64,000 nucleotides of DNA from Wagnerdoeblera sp046292685 (GTDB taxonomy: Bacteria; Pseudomonadota; Alphaproteobacteria; Rhodobacterales; Rhodobacteraceae), in contig NZ_JBKBQM010000006.1 of NCBI RefSeq assembly GCF_046292685.1, positions 1 through 64,000 on the forward strand, written 5' to 3'. The position numbers and the translations under genes were made by a program. Every line of letters starts with the position of its first letter. The stretch's first letter is position 1. Below are positions 16,922 to 26,500 of this stretch, piece by piece. Below the pieces are notes generated by a model that did not search any database, was not told where the DNA came from, and worked only from the letters and a program-made list of their open reading frames with translations.

Positions 16922-18235
16922 TCACTCGGCCGGCTGGCCATAGTGGGCTTTGAAATCGTCCTCGATGGTCGCGGGCTGCGGCAGCGGCTTTTCGATCAGC
17001 CCCAGCAGCGGCAGGATCAAGAGGAAATAGGCGAACCAGTAGGTTGCCGCGATCAGCGAGATCCAGGTGTAGATCCCTTCGGCCGGCATCGCGCCCACCC
17101 AGGTCAGCACCACGAAGTCCACCACCAGCAGCCAGAACCACCACTTGAACATCGGGCGATACTTGCCCGACCGCACCGACGAGGTGTCCAGCCACGGCAC
17201 CAGCGCCATGACCGCGATCGCGCCGAACATCGCCAGCACGCCGAAGAACTTGGCGTCAACGATCCCGAAGGTCAGGAACTGCACCAGCTGCACCACCCAG
17301 ACGTCGCCGGTAAAGGCGCGCAGGATCGCGTAGAACGGCAGGAAATACCATTCCGGCACGATGTGCGCCGGCGTCGCCAGCGGGTTGGCCATGATGTAGT
17401 TGTCGGGGTGGCCCAGGTAGTTGGGCATGAAGCCGACGATGGCAAAGAACACGATCAGGATGACGCCGAGCGCGAACAGATCCTTGATGACATAGTAGGG
17501 CCAGAACGGCACGGTGTCCTTTTCCGCCTCGGCCTTCGAGGTGCGGCGCACCTCGACCCCGGTGGGGTTGTTGTTGCCGGTGGTGTGGAACGCCCAGATG
17601 TGCACCGCCACCAGCGCCGCGATGACGAAGGGCAGCAGGTAATGCAGGCTGAAGAAGCGGTTCAGCGTGGCGTTATCGACCGCCGGCCCGCCCAGCAGCC
17701 AGGTCTGGATATCGGGGCCGATCCCGGGGATCGCGCCGAACAGCCCGGTAATCACCGTGGCGCCCCAGAACGACATCTGCCCCCAGGGCAGCACGTAGCC
17801 CATGAAGGCGGTGGCCATCATCGCCAGATAGATCAGCATGCCGACGATCCAGGTCACCTCGCGCGGCGCCTTGTAGGAACCGTAGTAGAGACCGCGGAAG
17901 ATGTGCAGATACACCGCCACGAAGAACAGCGAGGCGCCGTTCGCGTGCAGGTAACGCAGCATGTGGCCGCCGTTGACGTTGCGCATGATGTGCTCGACGC
18001 TGGCGAAGGCCAGATCGACATGCGGGGTATAGTGCATCACCAGCACGATGCCGGTCACGATTTGCAGCACCAGGCAGAACGCCAGCACGATGCCCCAGAT
18101 CCACATCCAGTTCAGGTTCTTGGGCGTGGGGATCATCAGCGTGTCATAGGCCAGGCCCAGAATGGGCAGGCGCTTGTTCAGCCACTTCTCGAAGCCGGAC
18201 TTCGGCTCGTAATGGTCGTGGGGAATACCAGCCAT
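16922..18235 (-). CDS. petB: Cytochrome b of the bc1 complex
   Basis: The 437-residue membrane subunit carrying hemes bL and bH and both quinone sites. The start MAGIPHDHYEPKSGFEKWLNKRLP matches the family. Heme-ligand regions appear as HYTPHVDLAFASVEHIMRNVNGGHMLRYLHANGAS and HYLLPFVIAALVAVHIWAFH, and PEWYFLPFYAILRAF holds the PEWY motif of the Qo site. ERPM upstream in the same frame is a read-through of the Rieske region and was not used. It lies 10 bases after petA. Confidence 0.97.
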   Translation of the reverse strand: MAGIPHDHYEPKSGFEKWLNKRLPILGLAYDTLMIPTPKNLNWMWIWGIVLAFCLVLQIVTGIVLVMHYTPHVDLAFASVEHIMRNVNGGHMLRYLHANGASLFFVAVYLHIFRGLYYGSYKAPREVTWIVGMLIYLAMMATAFMGYVLPWGQMSFWGATVITGLFGAIPGIGPDIQTWLLGGPAVDNATLNRFFSLHYLLPFVIAALVAVHIWAFHTTGNNNPTGVEVRRTSKAEAEKDTVPFWPYYVIKDLFALGVILIVFFAIVGFMPNYLGHPDNYIMANPLATPAHIVPEWYFLPFYAILRAFTGDVWVVQLVQFLTFGIVDAKFFGVLAMFGAIAVMALVPWLDTSSVRSGKYRPMFKWWFWLLVVDFVVLTWVGAMPAEGIYTWISLIAATYWFAYFLLILPLLGLIEKPLPQPATIEDDFKAHYGQPAE

Positions 18236-18245
18236 GGGTCGCTCC

Positions 18246-18806
18246 TCAGCCCAGCTTGATCGTGGAATCGTCGGCAAACACGGCGACGGGGATGTGCAGG
18301 TTCTCGGGCGCGGGGCCCTTGCGGATGCGGCCGGCGCTGTCGTAATGCGACCCGTGGCACGGGCAGAACCAGCCGCCGAAATCGCCTGCGCCATCCCCGA
18401 TCGGCACGCAGCCGAGGTGGGTGCACACGCCCGACATCACCAGCCATTCGCCGGCTTCGTCCATCGTGCGGTTGACATCCGAGGCGTCGGCGCCTTCGCG
18501 GTTGGGGTTGCGCGCCGAACGGTCGGGCAGCTGGTCCAGCGGGGTTGCGCGGGCGGCCTCGATCTCGGCTTCGGTGCGGCGGCGAATGAACACCGGCTTG
18601 CCGAGGTATTTCACGGTCAACTGTGTGCCGACTTCAACGCCCGAGACATCGACGAAGATCGACGAGAGCGCCTGCACGTCGGCCGACGGATTCATCTGAT
18701 TGACCAGCGGCCAGACCGCCGCGCCGGTGGCAACCACCCCTGCGCCGGCGGTGGCATAATACAGGAAGTCCCTGCGGGTGCCTGCGGTATCGTCTGCGTG
18801 GGACAC
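18246..18806 (-). CDS. petA: Ubiquinol-cytochrome c reductase Rieske iron-sulfur subunit
   Basis: A 186-residue [2Fe-2S] protein. A twin-arginine motif GTRRDF (R11, R12) precedes the single membrane anchor (about 16-37). Cluster box I is C128-T-H130-L-G-C133 and box II is C148-P-C150-H151-G-S. The start is GTG, preceded by GAGGGAG; no ATG fits. It is the first gene of petABC. Confidence 0.96.
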   Translation of the reverse strand: MSHADDTAGTRRDFLYYATAGAGVVATGAAVWPLVNQMNPSADVQALSSIFVDVSGVEVGTQLTVKYLGKPVFIRRRTEAEIEAARATPLDQLPDRSARNPNREGADASDVNRTMDEAGEWLVMSGVCTHLGCVPIGDGAGDFGGWFCPCHGSHYDSAGRIRKGPAPENLHIPVAVFADDSTIKLG

Positions 18807-19009
18807 GTATCCAAACTCCCTCTGAGGGCCGGGTGGCCGGCCCAATGCGGTGCAAGGCAGCGCCCTGACGCTCCCTTCGCGGTCGGCTTTTAGCCCCCTG
18901 CCCGCGTCGCGTCCAGCGTGCAAAGCGCCACATAGCCGCGGATTTTGCGGTTGCGATGCGTCAATGCGGCGCGGGGGCTTGATCGGTGCGCGTTTCGCAC
19001 CGGGCGCGC

Positions 19010-19663
19010 TCAGCCCAGTTGCGACCAGGCAAGGCGCGCAGCGAACACCAGAAAGAACACCGCGACCCCGGCATTGATGACGGGCGCTGCGCGCAAGTAG
19101 GCCCGCGCCGCCACCGGCGTCGAAAACGCAAAGGCGTAGACGGAGTGAATCAGGAACGACAGCGTGCAGGCCCCAATGCACAGCAGCGCCAGATCCGCCG
19201 CCTCGGCCCGCGCCACGGGAAACATCGCCAGAACCGCAACCCAGGTGGTCAGCGCCTTGGGGTTGCTGGCGTTGACCGACAGCGACCGCAGAAAGGCCCC
19301 CTGCATGCCCACGCCGGCGCGCCCTTGCATGGGCATCGCGGTGCCGCGCGCGCGCCACCCCTGCCCGGCCGCACTCAGGTATCGGCTGGCGAACCAGATC
19401 AGCAGCCCGCAAGCCAGCAGCGTCATGGCCGTGCGCAACCACGGCGCATGCTGAAAGGCCACCGACAGGCCCAGGCTCATGCCCAGGCACCACAGCCCGA
19501 TGCCGAGGCCGACCCCCAGTGCCGAGCCGATGCCCGCGCGCCGCCCCGAACCGATGGCGAGTGCGATGGTGTTGAGCACGTTGGGCCCAGGCGTGGCGAT
19601 GTTCATCGCAAGAAACGCCCAAACCGTCAGGAACGACGACAGGGGCACCGCCAGATCAGGCAA
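19010..19663 (-). CDS. LysE/RhtB-family exporter
   Basis: A 217-residue, roughly six-helix transporter. MNIATPGPNVLNTIALAIGSGRRAGIGSALGVGLG carries the LysE family signature (the TPGPN motif), and LSVNASNPKALTTWVAVLAMF is the second conserved block. Such proteins export amino acids or related compounds; the substrate is not predictable. It stands alone, between ydcH and petA, on the same strand as both. Confidence 0.9.
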   Translation of the reverse strand: MPDLAVPLSSFLTVWAFLAMNIATPGPNVLNTIALAIGSGRRAGIGSALGVGLGIGLWCLGMSLGLSVAFQHAPWLRTAMTLLACGLLIWFASRYLSAAGQGWRARGTAMPMQGRAGVGMQGAFLRSLSVNASNPKALTTWVAVLAMFPVARAEAADLALLCIGACTLSFLIHSVYAFAFSTPVAARAYLRAAPVINAGVAVFFLVFAARLAWSQLG

Positions 19664-19701
19664 GACCGGCCCCCTGCCTCTTGCCGATTGTCATGGATGT
19701 T

Positions 19702-19760
19702 CCCCCTCCGCCCGGCCTGTACGTGGGTAATGCCACGTGATGCGTCCGGGCGGAAGGGGG
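19702..19760. repeat. Nested long hairpin between lysE and ydcH
   Basis: An outer stem CCCCCTCCGCCCGG / CCGGGCGGAAGGGGG (one mismatch or bulge) encloses an inner stem ACGTGG / CCACGT with loop GTAAT. No T tract follows. It may end ydcH transcripts or be processed; its function is not clear. Confidence 0.6.
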
Positions 19761-19799
19761 TGGAGGCGGCCCGCGCCGCCCCCTGTCAGGCCGCGCGGG

Positions 19800-19967
19800 T
19801 CAGGCGTCGGCCAACCGGGTGATCTCTTCCTTCAGGCGCAGCTTCTGCTTTTTCAGCTCTGCAATCTTGAGCGGGTCCGCACCCGGGCTGCGCTGTTCCT
19901 TTTCCACCATGTCAGAAAGATGCTCGTGCTTGCGGCGCAGTTCGTGCAGGTGCGAAGCAATGGTCAT
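19800..19967 (-). CDS. YdcH/DUF465 family small protein
   Basis: A 55-residue, highly charged helical hairpin: MTIASHLHELRRKHEHLSDMVEKEQ, then DPLKIAELKKQKLRLKEEI. The paired helices and the terminal LKEEI...L are the DUF465 pattern. The ATG has AAGGGAG seven bases upstream. The function is unknown; the gene is common and usually monocistronic in alphaproteobacteria. Confidence 0.9.
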   Translation of the reverse strand: MTIASHLHELRRKHEHLSDMVEKEQRSPGADPLKIAELKKQKLRLKEEITRLADA

Positions 19968-20067
19968 GTCAGGCTCCCTTCCGATTGTGAACGTAAGGGT
20001 AGTGCAACACGAAATCCGAGTCGTGTCACCAAAACTCGGTGTCACGAGCCCGTCATAATGCCGCAAT

Positions 20068-20826
20068 TCAATCGAATCCCGCCAGGGCCGCGCCATCGCG
20101 CAGCACCGCCCGCGCTGCGGGGCTGTAATTCTCGCGGTCGCCGTCATGGGCCGGGCCATCGTGCAGGATCAAGGGGGCCAGCAGGCGGAAGGGGCCGCGC
20201 GCCCCCTTGCGCGCCCGCAGGATCACCCGGTTGGCCGGCCGCCCCGGGCGCGGCGCCAGCGGCAGCACGGAAACCGCGCCGAAACCCTCCATCCCGGCCA
20301 GCAGATCGGGCAGCCGATCGGCCAGCTGGATCAGCGTGAGCCAGCCGCCCGGCTGCAGGCGGCGGCGCGCGGCAGCCAGCCAGTCGGCCAGCGGCGTCGC
20401 CTCGCGCTGAGCGGTTTCCCGGCCGGGATCGCGGGCGGCGGTGCCGTCTTGCGGCGCAAAATAGGGCGGGTTGGCGATGACGTGGTCGAAAGGGATTCGC
20501 AACGCCGGCGGCATGTCGCGCAGGTCGCCTTCGTGCACCTCGAGGCTGATGCCGCTGACGCAGGCGTTGTGGCGGGCAAGCTCGGCATATTCGGGCTGCA
20601 ATTCCAGCCCCGACAGCCGCAGCCCCGCCACCCGGGTGCCAAGGCACAAGGACGCCACCCCGACGCCGCAGCCCAGTTCCAGCACCGATTGCCCGGTGCG
20701 CGCCGGGCAAGCCGCCGCCAGCAGCACCGGGTCGGCCGCCGCACGATAGCCCCGACGCGGCTGCGAGAGCCGCAACCGCCCGCCCAGAAACAGGTCCTGG
20801 GTCTGATCCTCGGGGGCGAAGGTCAC
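20068..20826 (-). CDS. tRNA1(Val) adenine-N6-methyltransferase-like (TrmN6 family)
   Basis: A 252-residue class I SAM-dependent methyltransferase. The start region has DLFLGGRLRLSQPRRGYRAAADPVLLAAA, the typical TrmN6/YfiC N-terminus. SAM motif I is LELGCGVG (49-56) and the N6-adenine catalytic motif is NPPY (119-122). It likely modifies adenosine 37 of a tRNA. It overlaps the DUF2007 gene by 4 bases, so the two are co-translated. Confidence 0.88.
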   Translation of the reverse strand: MTFAPEDQTQDLFLGGRLRLSQPRRGYRAAADPVLLAAACPARTGQSVLELGCGVGVASLCLGTRVAGLRLSGLELQPEYAELARHNACVSGISLEVHEGDLRDMPPALRIPFDHVIANPPYFAPQDGTAARDPGRETAQREATPLADWLAAARRRLQPGGWLTLIQLADRLPDLLAGMEGFGAVSVLPLAPRPGRPANRVILRARKGARGPFRLLAPLILHDGPAHDGDRENYSPAARAVLRDGAALAGFD

Positions 20827-21038
20827 GGGCTGGGCTCCAGCCCGTTGTCGGCCAGCACGGCCCGGGCCACGAAGGCATCCCGGTCAGCCACCATCAGGCG
20901 GCGCGGCAGGATGCCGATCGAACCTTCGAGGATGCTTGTGTGGACGTCCAGCACGAAGGCCGCTATACCCTCGCCGGAAAGCAGCGCCTCGGCAAAGGCG
21001 ATCTGGGTCGGATCGGTGCTGCGCAGGATTTCCCTCAT
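20823..21038 (-). CDS. DUF2007 family protein
   Basis: A 71-residue protein beginning MREILRSTDPTQIAFAEALLSGEGI, with the DUF2007 fold (betaalphabeta with a hydrophobic core and GILPRRLMVADRDAFVAR). Members are sometimes called putative signal-transducing proteins; the real function is unknown. It is directly upstream of the tRNA methyltransferase and divergent from the polyprenyl synthase. Confidence 0.85.
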   Translation of the reverse strand: MREILRSTDPTQIAFAEALLSGEGIAAFVLDVHTSILEGSIGILPRRLMVADRDAFVARAVLADNGLEPSP

Positions 21039-21089
21039 GGGACCGGGTTAACGGCAGGCTGCGGGCTTGTCGAGACGGGGCGAAGGAAG

Positions 21090-22088
21090 ATGGCCTTGGA
21101 CAGCAACGCAACGAAACCGCATGACCGGCTGGCACAGGCGCTGGCCGACGAGATGGCCGCCGTCAACGCCCTGATCCGCGACCGCATGGCCAGCGAACAT
21201 GCGCCGCGCATCCCCGAGGTGACGGCGCATCTGGTAGAGGCCGGCGGCAAACGGCTGCGCCCCATGCTGACGCTGGCCGCAGCACGCCTTCTGGGCGGCG
21301 CGGGGGACCGGGCGGTCAAGCTGGCAGCGACGGTCGAGTTCATCCACACCGCCACGCTGCTGCATGACGATGTGGTGGACGAAAGCACCCGGCGCCGCGG
21401 GCGGCCGACGGCAAACCTGCTGTGGGACAACAAGTCGAGCGTGCTGGTGGGCGACTACCTGTTCGCGCGCAGCTTCCAGCTGATGACCGAGTGCAATTCG
21501 CTGGCAGTGATGGCGGTGCTGGCCAATGCCTCGGCGGTGATCGCCGAAGGCGAGGTGCTGCAACTCACCGCGGCGCAGAACCTGGGCACGACCGAGGCGG
21601 TCTATCTGCAGGTGATCCGCGGCAAGACCGCCGCCCTGTTCGCCGCCGCCTGCGAGGTGGGGGCGATGGTGGCAGGCGGCAGCGCCGCGCAAGTGGCGGC
21701 GATGCGCGCCTATGGCGATGCGCTGGGGATTGCCTTCCAGATGGCCGACGACCTGCTGGATTACGGCGGGACATCGGCGATCGGCAAGAACATCGGCGAC
21801 GATTTCCGCGAACGCAAGCTGACCTTGCCGGTGATCCGCGCCGTGGCGGCGGCCGATGCGACCGAACGGGCCTTCTGGGAACGGGTGATCGAAAAGGGCG
21901 ACCAGCGCGAAGGCGACCTGGACGAGGCGCTGCGCCTGATGCGCCGCCACGGCACGCTCGAGGCGACGCGGGCCGAAGCGAACGCCTGGGCCGAGACGGC
22001 GCGCGCGGCGCTGGCCGAGATGCCGAAGCATCCGGTGCAGGCGATGCTGGCGGATCTGGCCGCCTATGTGGTCGCGCGGTTGACCTGA
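21090..22088 (+). CDS. Polyprenyl diphosphate synthase (ubiquinone side chain)
   Basis: A 332-residue trans-prenyltransferase. GGKRLRP (52-58) binds diphosphate, the first Asp-rich motif is DDVVD (93-97) followed by RRRGRPT, and the second is DDLLD (about 220-224) with IGKNIGDDFRERKLTLP after it. The lack of bulky residues just before the first motif fits a long-chain (C40-C50) enzyme such as decaprenyl or solanesyl diphosphate synthase. The exact chain length is inference. The ATG follows CGAAGGAAG. Confidence 0.93.
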   Translation: MALDSNATKPHDRLAQALADEMAAVNALIRDRMASEHAPRIPEVTAHLVEAGGKRLRPMLTLAAARLLGGAGDRAVKLAATVEFIHTATLLHDDVVDESTRRRGRPTANLLWDNKSSVLVGDYLFARSFQLMTECNSLAVMAVLANASAVIAEGEVLQLTAAQNLGTTEAVYLQVIRGKTAALFAAACEVGAMVAGGSAAQVAAMRAYGDALGIAFQMADDLLDYGGTSAIGKNIGDDFRERKLTLPVIRAVAAADATERAFWERVIEKGDQREGDLDEALRLMRRHGTLEATRAEANAWAETARAALAEMPKHPVQAMLADLAAYVVARLT

Positions 22089-22113
22089 GGTCTGTGCTGG
22101 CGGAAGGCGCGGA

Positions 22114-22165
22114 CCGGGGGTTTCACACCCCCGGACCCCCGTGGGATATTTTCGGACAGAAAATG
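22114..22165 (+). repeat. Dispersed G/C palindrome with GGATATTT tail, copy 3
   Basis: CCGGGGGTTTCACACCCCCGG, then ACCCCCGTGGGATATTTTC and GGACAGAAAATGGG. It lies between the convergent polyprenyl synthase and murD genes, where it may act as a terminator. Confidence 0.8.
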
Positions 22166-22172
22166 GGCAGGA

Positions 22173-23576
22173 TCAGGCACCGGGCAGCGCCTGGACCAGC
22201 GCCATGAAGTGCTCGCCGCGTTTTTCGAAGTTGGGGTATTGGTCGAAGCTGGCGGCGGCCGGGGCCAGCAGCACGGTATCGCCGGGTTCCGCCTCGGCCG
22301 CCGCGCGGGCGACGGCACGGTCCAGCGTTTCGCAGATTTCCTGCGGGGTGGCGCCCAGTTGAGTGGCGAAGTCGCGCGCCGAATGGCCGATCAGATAGGC
22401 CTTGACCACATTGCCGAGGTCGGGGGCGAGCGCCGCGATGCCGCCGTCCTTGCCCAGGCCGCCGGCGATCCAGCGGATGCGGGGAAAGGCGCGCAAGGCC
22501 TGGGCGGCGCTGTCGGTGTTGGTGGCCTTGGAATCGTTGACGAAGCGCACGCCGCCGATGTCGCGCACCAGCTGGCTGCGGTGCGGCAGGCCCCTGAAGC
22601 TGGCCAGCGCGGCCTCGATTTCGCGCGGAGCGAGGCCGAGGGCACGGGTGGCGGCCCAGGCGGCGGCCGCGTTCTGGTGGTTGTGGGCGCCCGGCAGGCC
22701 GTCAAGGCCCCGCAGGTCGCACGACGCCACCTGCCGCCCCTTGCGCCATTCCGCGAGAAAGCCCTTGCGCGCAAAGACCGACCAGCCGAACCCTTCGAGC
22801 TTTTGCCCCGAGGAGATGCGGATGACCCGGTCGTCCATCGGGCCTTGCGACAGTTGCCCGGCCAGGAACGCGCCTTCGGCCTCGTCGACGCCGATCACGG
22901 CGCGGTCGGGGCCGCCTTCGGCAAACAGCCGGCGCTTGGCGGCGAAATAGCCGCCCATGCCGTTGTGCCGGTCCAGATGGTCGGGCGACAGGTTGGTGAA
23001 CACCGCCACATCGGGGGTCAGGGCGCGCGCGAGCTCGGTCTGATAGCTGCTGAGTTCCAGCACCACGAAGGCGCCGTCCCCGGGCGGGTCGATATCCAGC
23101 ACGCCGCGGCCGATGTTGCCGGCCATCTGCACCGGGCGACCCGATTCGGCCAGGATATGCGCGACCAGCGCCGTGGTGGTGGACTTGCCGTTGCTGCCGG
23201 TGATGGCCACCACGCGCGGGGGACGGTCCAGCGCGGCCCAGTCGGCCTGGCCCAGCGAACGGAAGAACAGCCCGATGTCGTTATCCACCGGGATGCCAAG
23301 CGCCATCGCCCGGGCAATCGCCGGGTGCGGCCGCGGGTAAAGATGCGGGATCCCGGGCGAGGTGACGAGGCAGGCAAGACCCGACAACACCTTGTCGAGC
23401 CGCAGATCCTGCGGTTGCCAGCCTTCCGCCTCGGCCTTGGCGCGGGCCTCGGGGCTGTCGTCCCAGACCACGGGCGCGGCGCCGCCGGCCGCCAGGGCCC
23501 GCGCCGTGGCCAGCCCCGACCGGCCGAGGCCCAGAACCCCCACCCTTTGCCCTGCGAAACCCTGAACCGGGATCAT
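22173..23576 (-). CDS. murD: UDP-N-acetylmuramoyl-L-alanine:D-glutamate ligase
   Basis: Adds D-glutamate to UDP-MurNAc-L-Ala in peptidoglycan synthesis; cytosolic, 467 residues. The N-terminal Rossmann domain has VGVLGLGRSG (12-21); the Mur ligase P-loop is TGSNGKST (126-133). VLELSSYQ, NLSPDHLDRH (carbamoyl-Lys/Mg region) and VNDSKATN of the C-terminal domain are all present. It lies 4 bases after valS and is read with it, unlike the usual division/cell-wall cluster location. Confidence 0.96.
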   Translation of the reverse strand: MIPVQGFAGQRVGVLGLGRSGLATARALAAGGAAPVVWDDSPEARAKAEAEGWQPQDLRLDKVLSGLACLVTSPGIPHLYPRPHPAIARAMALGIPVDNDIGLFFRSLGQADWAALDRPPRVVAITGSNGKSTTTALVAHILAESGRPVQMAGNIGRGVLDIDPPGDGAFVVLELSSYQTELARALTPDVAVFTNLSPDHLDRHNGMGGYFAAKRRLFAEGGPDRAVIGVDEAEGAFLAGQLSQGPMDDRVIRISSGQKLEGFGWSVFARKGFLAEWRKGRQVASCDLRGLDGLPGAHNHQNAAAAWAATRALGLAPREIEAALASFRGLPHRSQLVRDIGGVRFVNDSKATNTDSAAQALRAFPRIRWIAGGLGKDGGIAALAPDLGNVVKAYLIGHSARDFATQLGATPQEICETLDRAVARAAAEAEPGDTVLLAPAAASFDQYPNFEKRGEHFMALVQALPGA

Positions 23577-23580
23577 CGCG

Positions 23581-26500
23581 TCAGCCCAGTTCCGCCAGCC
23601 GCGCCAGGGCGGCGCGCAGCTTGCCGGCCTCGTCCTCGGCGCGTTCCAGCGTGTCGCGGGTTTCCATCACCACATCCTCGGCCGCCGAGGCCACGAACTT
23701 CGGGTTGCCCAGCCGCGCCTGCAGGCCGGCAATGTCCTTGTCGAGCTTTGCCAGCGCCTTGGTCAGCCGCGCCTGTTCGGCGGCCACGTCGATCACGCCG
23801 GCCAGCGGCAAGGCGAAGGCGCCGCCTTCGACCGGAATCGTGACCGAACCGCGCGGGGCGGTGCCCTCGGTCATCTCGCCCAGTCGCGCGAGGCGGGTGA
23901 TGAGGCCGGCGTTGCGCGCCCACGCGGCACGGCCGCGGGCATCGAGCGCGCTCATCACGATGGGCAGGTACAGCCCCACCGGCACCCCCATCTGCGCCCG
24001 GGCCGAGCGGATATCCTCGATCAGGGCGATCACCCAGCGCATTTCGCGCATCGCCTCGGCATCGACCAGGTCGGGGCCGAGCTCGGGCCAGGGTTGGTGG
24101 CAGAGCAGCCCTGCACGCTGCCCGGTGATCGACCACAGCTCCTCGGTGATGAAGGGCATCATCGGGTGCAACAGCATCATGCAGCGGTCCAGCACCCATG
24201 CCATCGTGGCGCGGGTTTCGCCTGCAAGGCCCGGGTCGGCCAGCAGCGGCTTGGCGAATTCCACATACCAGTCGCAGACCCTGCCCCAGACAAAGGCATA
24301 AAGCGCCGAGGCCGCATCGTTGAAACGGTAGTCGGTCAGCGCGGCATCCACCTCGGCCACCACGCGGGCGGTTTCGCCCAGGATCCAGCGGTTGACGGTG
24401 GCTTGCGGCGCAGGGGGCGTGTCTTGCGTGGCGTGGCCTTCCCAGACCCCGTTCATCTCGGCAAAACGGCAGGCGTTCCACAGCTTGGTGCCGAAGTTGC
24501 GGTAACCCGCGATGCGCTGGGTATCGAGCTTGAGCACCCCGCCCAGCGCCGCCATCGCCGCCGAGGAGAACCGCAAGGCATCGGCGCCGTATTCGTCGAT
24601 GATCTCCAGCGGATCGACGACATTGCCAAGCGACTTGGACATCTTCTTGCCCTTGGCGTCGCGCACCAGACCATGCAAGTAGACGTCGCGGAACGGCACC
24701 TCGTTCACCACGGCCAGTTGCATCATCATCATACGCGCCACCCAGAAGAACAGGATGTCGGACCCGGTGACCAGCACGCTGGTCGGGAAATAGCGTTGCA
24801 GTTCCGGGGTATTCTCGGGCCAGCCCAGCGTGCCGATGGGCCAGAGCCCCGAGGAGAACCAAGTGTCGAGCACGTCGGGGTCGCGCCAGACCGGGTAGAC
24901 GAGGCGCGTCGGATCCTGCGACAGGTTGTAATCCGCAAGCGCCCGCGAAAACGCCTCCAGCGCCGCGGCGCGGTCGGCCACCTCGACCACGCGCGCGGCA
25001 TGCAGCGGGGTGGGCAGGCGGCCGATGTCGTGCCGGAACAGGTCGATCACACCGTCAAGGTCGGGCGCGCAGTGATGCCGCTCGCCGGCGTGGACCAGCC
25101 CTTCGGACAACAGGCGGAACAATTCGACCTCGTCCAGCGCGCCATCGCCCTGATCGTCGGCAAAGGTGGGCGCCGAAAGGTCGAGGCCATACCAAACCGG
25201 AATCTGGTGCCCCCACCACAACTGGCGCGAAATGCACCAGGGTTCGATGTTCTCGAGCCAGTGGTAATAGGTTTTCTCGCCCGACTCCGGCAGGATGCGC
25301 ACGCGGCCGTCGCGCACTGCGTCCAGCGCAGGGCCGACGAGCTTGCCGGCATCGACGAACCACTGGTCGGTCAGCATCGGCTCGATCACGGTTTTCGACC
25401 GGTCGCCGAAGGGCTGCATGATCTTCTTGGCCTCGACCAGCGGCACGGCCGCATCGGCCCCCTCGGCCCCGGGTTTCAGCGCCGCCTTGCCCAGGCGGGC
25501 ATCGCTGGCCACGGTGGTGACTGCGAGGCCCTCGGCGGTGATCTCCTCGACCAGGCGCTTGCGCGCCTCGAAACGGTCAAGGCCGCGCAGGTGGTCGGGC
25601 ACGAGGTTCAGCGCGTCGGCTTCGGCCTCGGTCAGCGTCGTGTCGCCGCGCGCCACCGCCTGGGCAATCGCCGCCGCCTCGGCATAGGGCAGCCCGTCGG
25701 CACGCAGCCGGGCGCGCGTGTCCATCAGCCGGTAGCAGGGGATGCCGGCCCGCCTGGCCACGCCATAGTCGTTGAAATCGTGCGCCCCGGTGATCTTGAC
25801 CGCGCCCGACCCGAAGGCCGGGTCGGGGTATTCGTCGGCGATGATCGGGATCAGGCGCCGATGCGCCTTGGGCCCCACCGGGATTTCGCAAAGTTTTCCG
25901 ACGATTGCCGCATAACGCTCATCCGATGGATGAACCGCCACCGCCCCGTCGCCCAGCATGGTTTCAGGCCGCGTCGTGGCGATCGAGATGTAGTCGCGGA
26001 TTTCGTCCACGATCACGCGGCCTTCGGCATCCTTCTCGACGTAGCGATAGGTCGCACCCCCGGCCAGCGGATACTTGAAATGCCACATGTGGCCGTCGAC
26101 TTCGATGTTCTCGACCTCCAGGTCGGAAATCGCCGTCTCGAAATGCGGATCCCAGTTCACCAGACGCTTGCCGCGGTAGATCAGCCCCTTGCGATACATG
26201 TCGACAAAGACCCGGATCACCGCGTCGTGGAAGTTCGGCCCCTTGCCCGCGTCGGGGTCGCCGGCCGCACCGCCCATCGTGAAGGCCTCGCGCGACCAGT
26301 CGCACGAGGCGCCCAGCCGCTTGAGCTGCCCGATGATCGTGCCGCGCGACTTCACCTTCTGCTGCCAGACCCGGGCGACAAAGGCATCGCGCCCCATTTC
26401 GCGGCGCGAGGGCTCGCCGTTGGCGGCCATCTCGCGCTCGGTCACCATCTGGGTGGCGATCCCGGCATGGTCGGTGCCCACCTGCCACAGCGTGTCGAAC

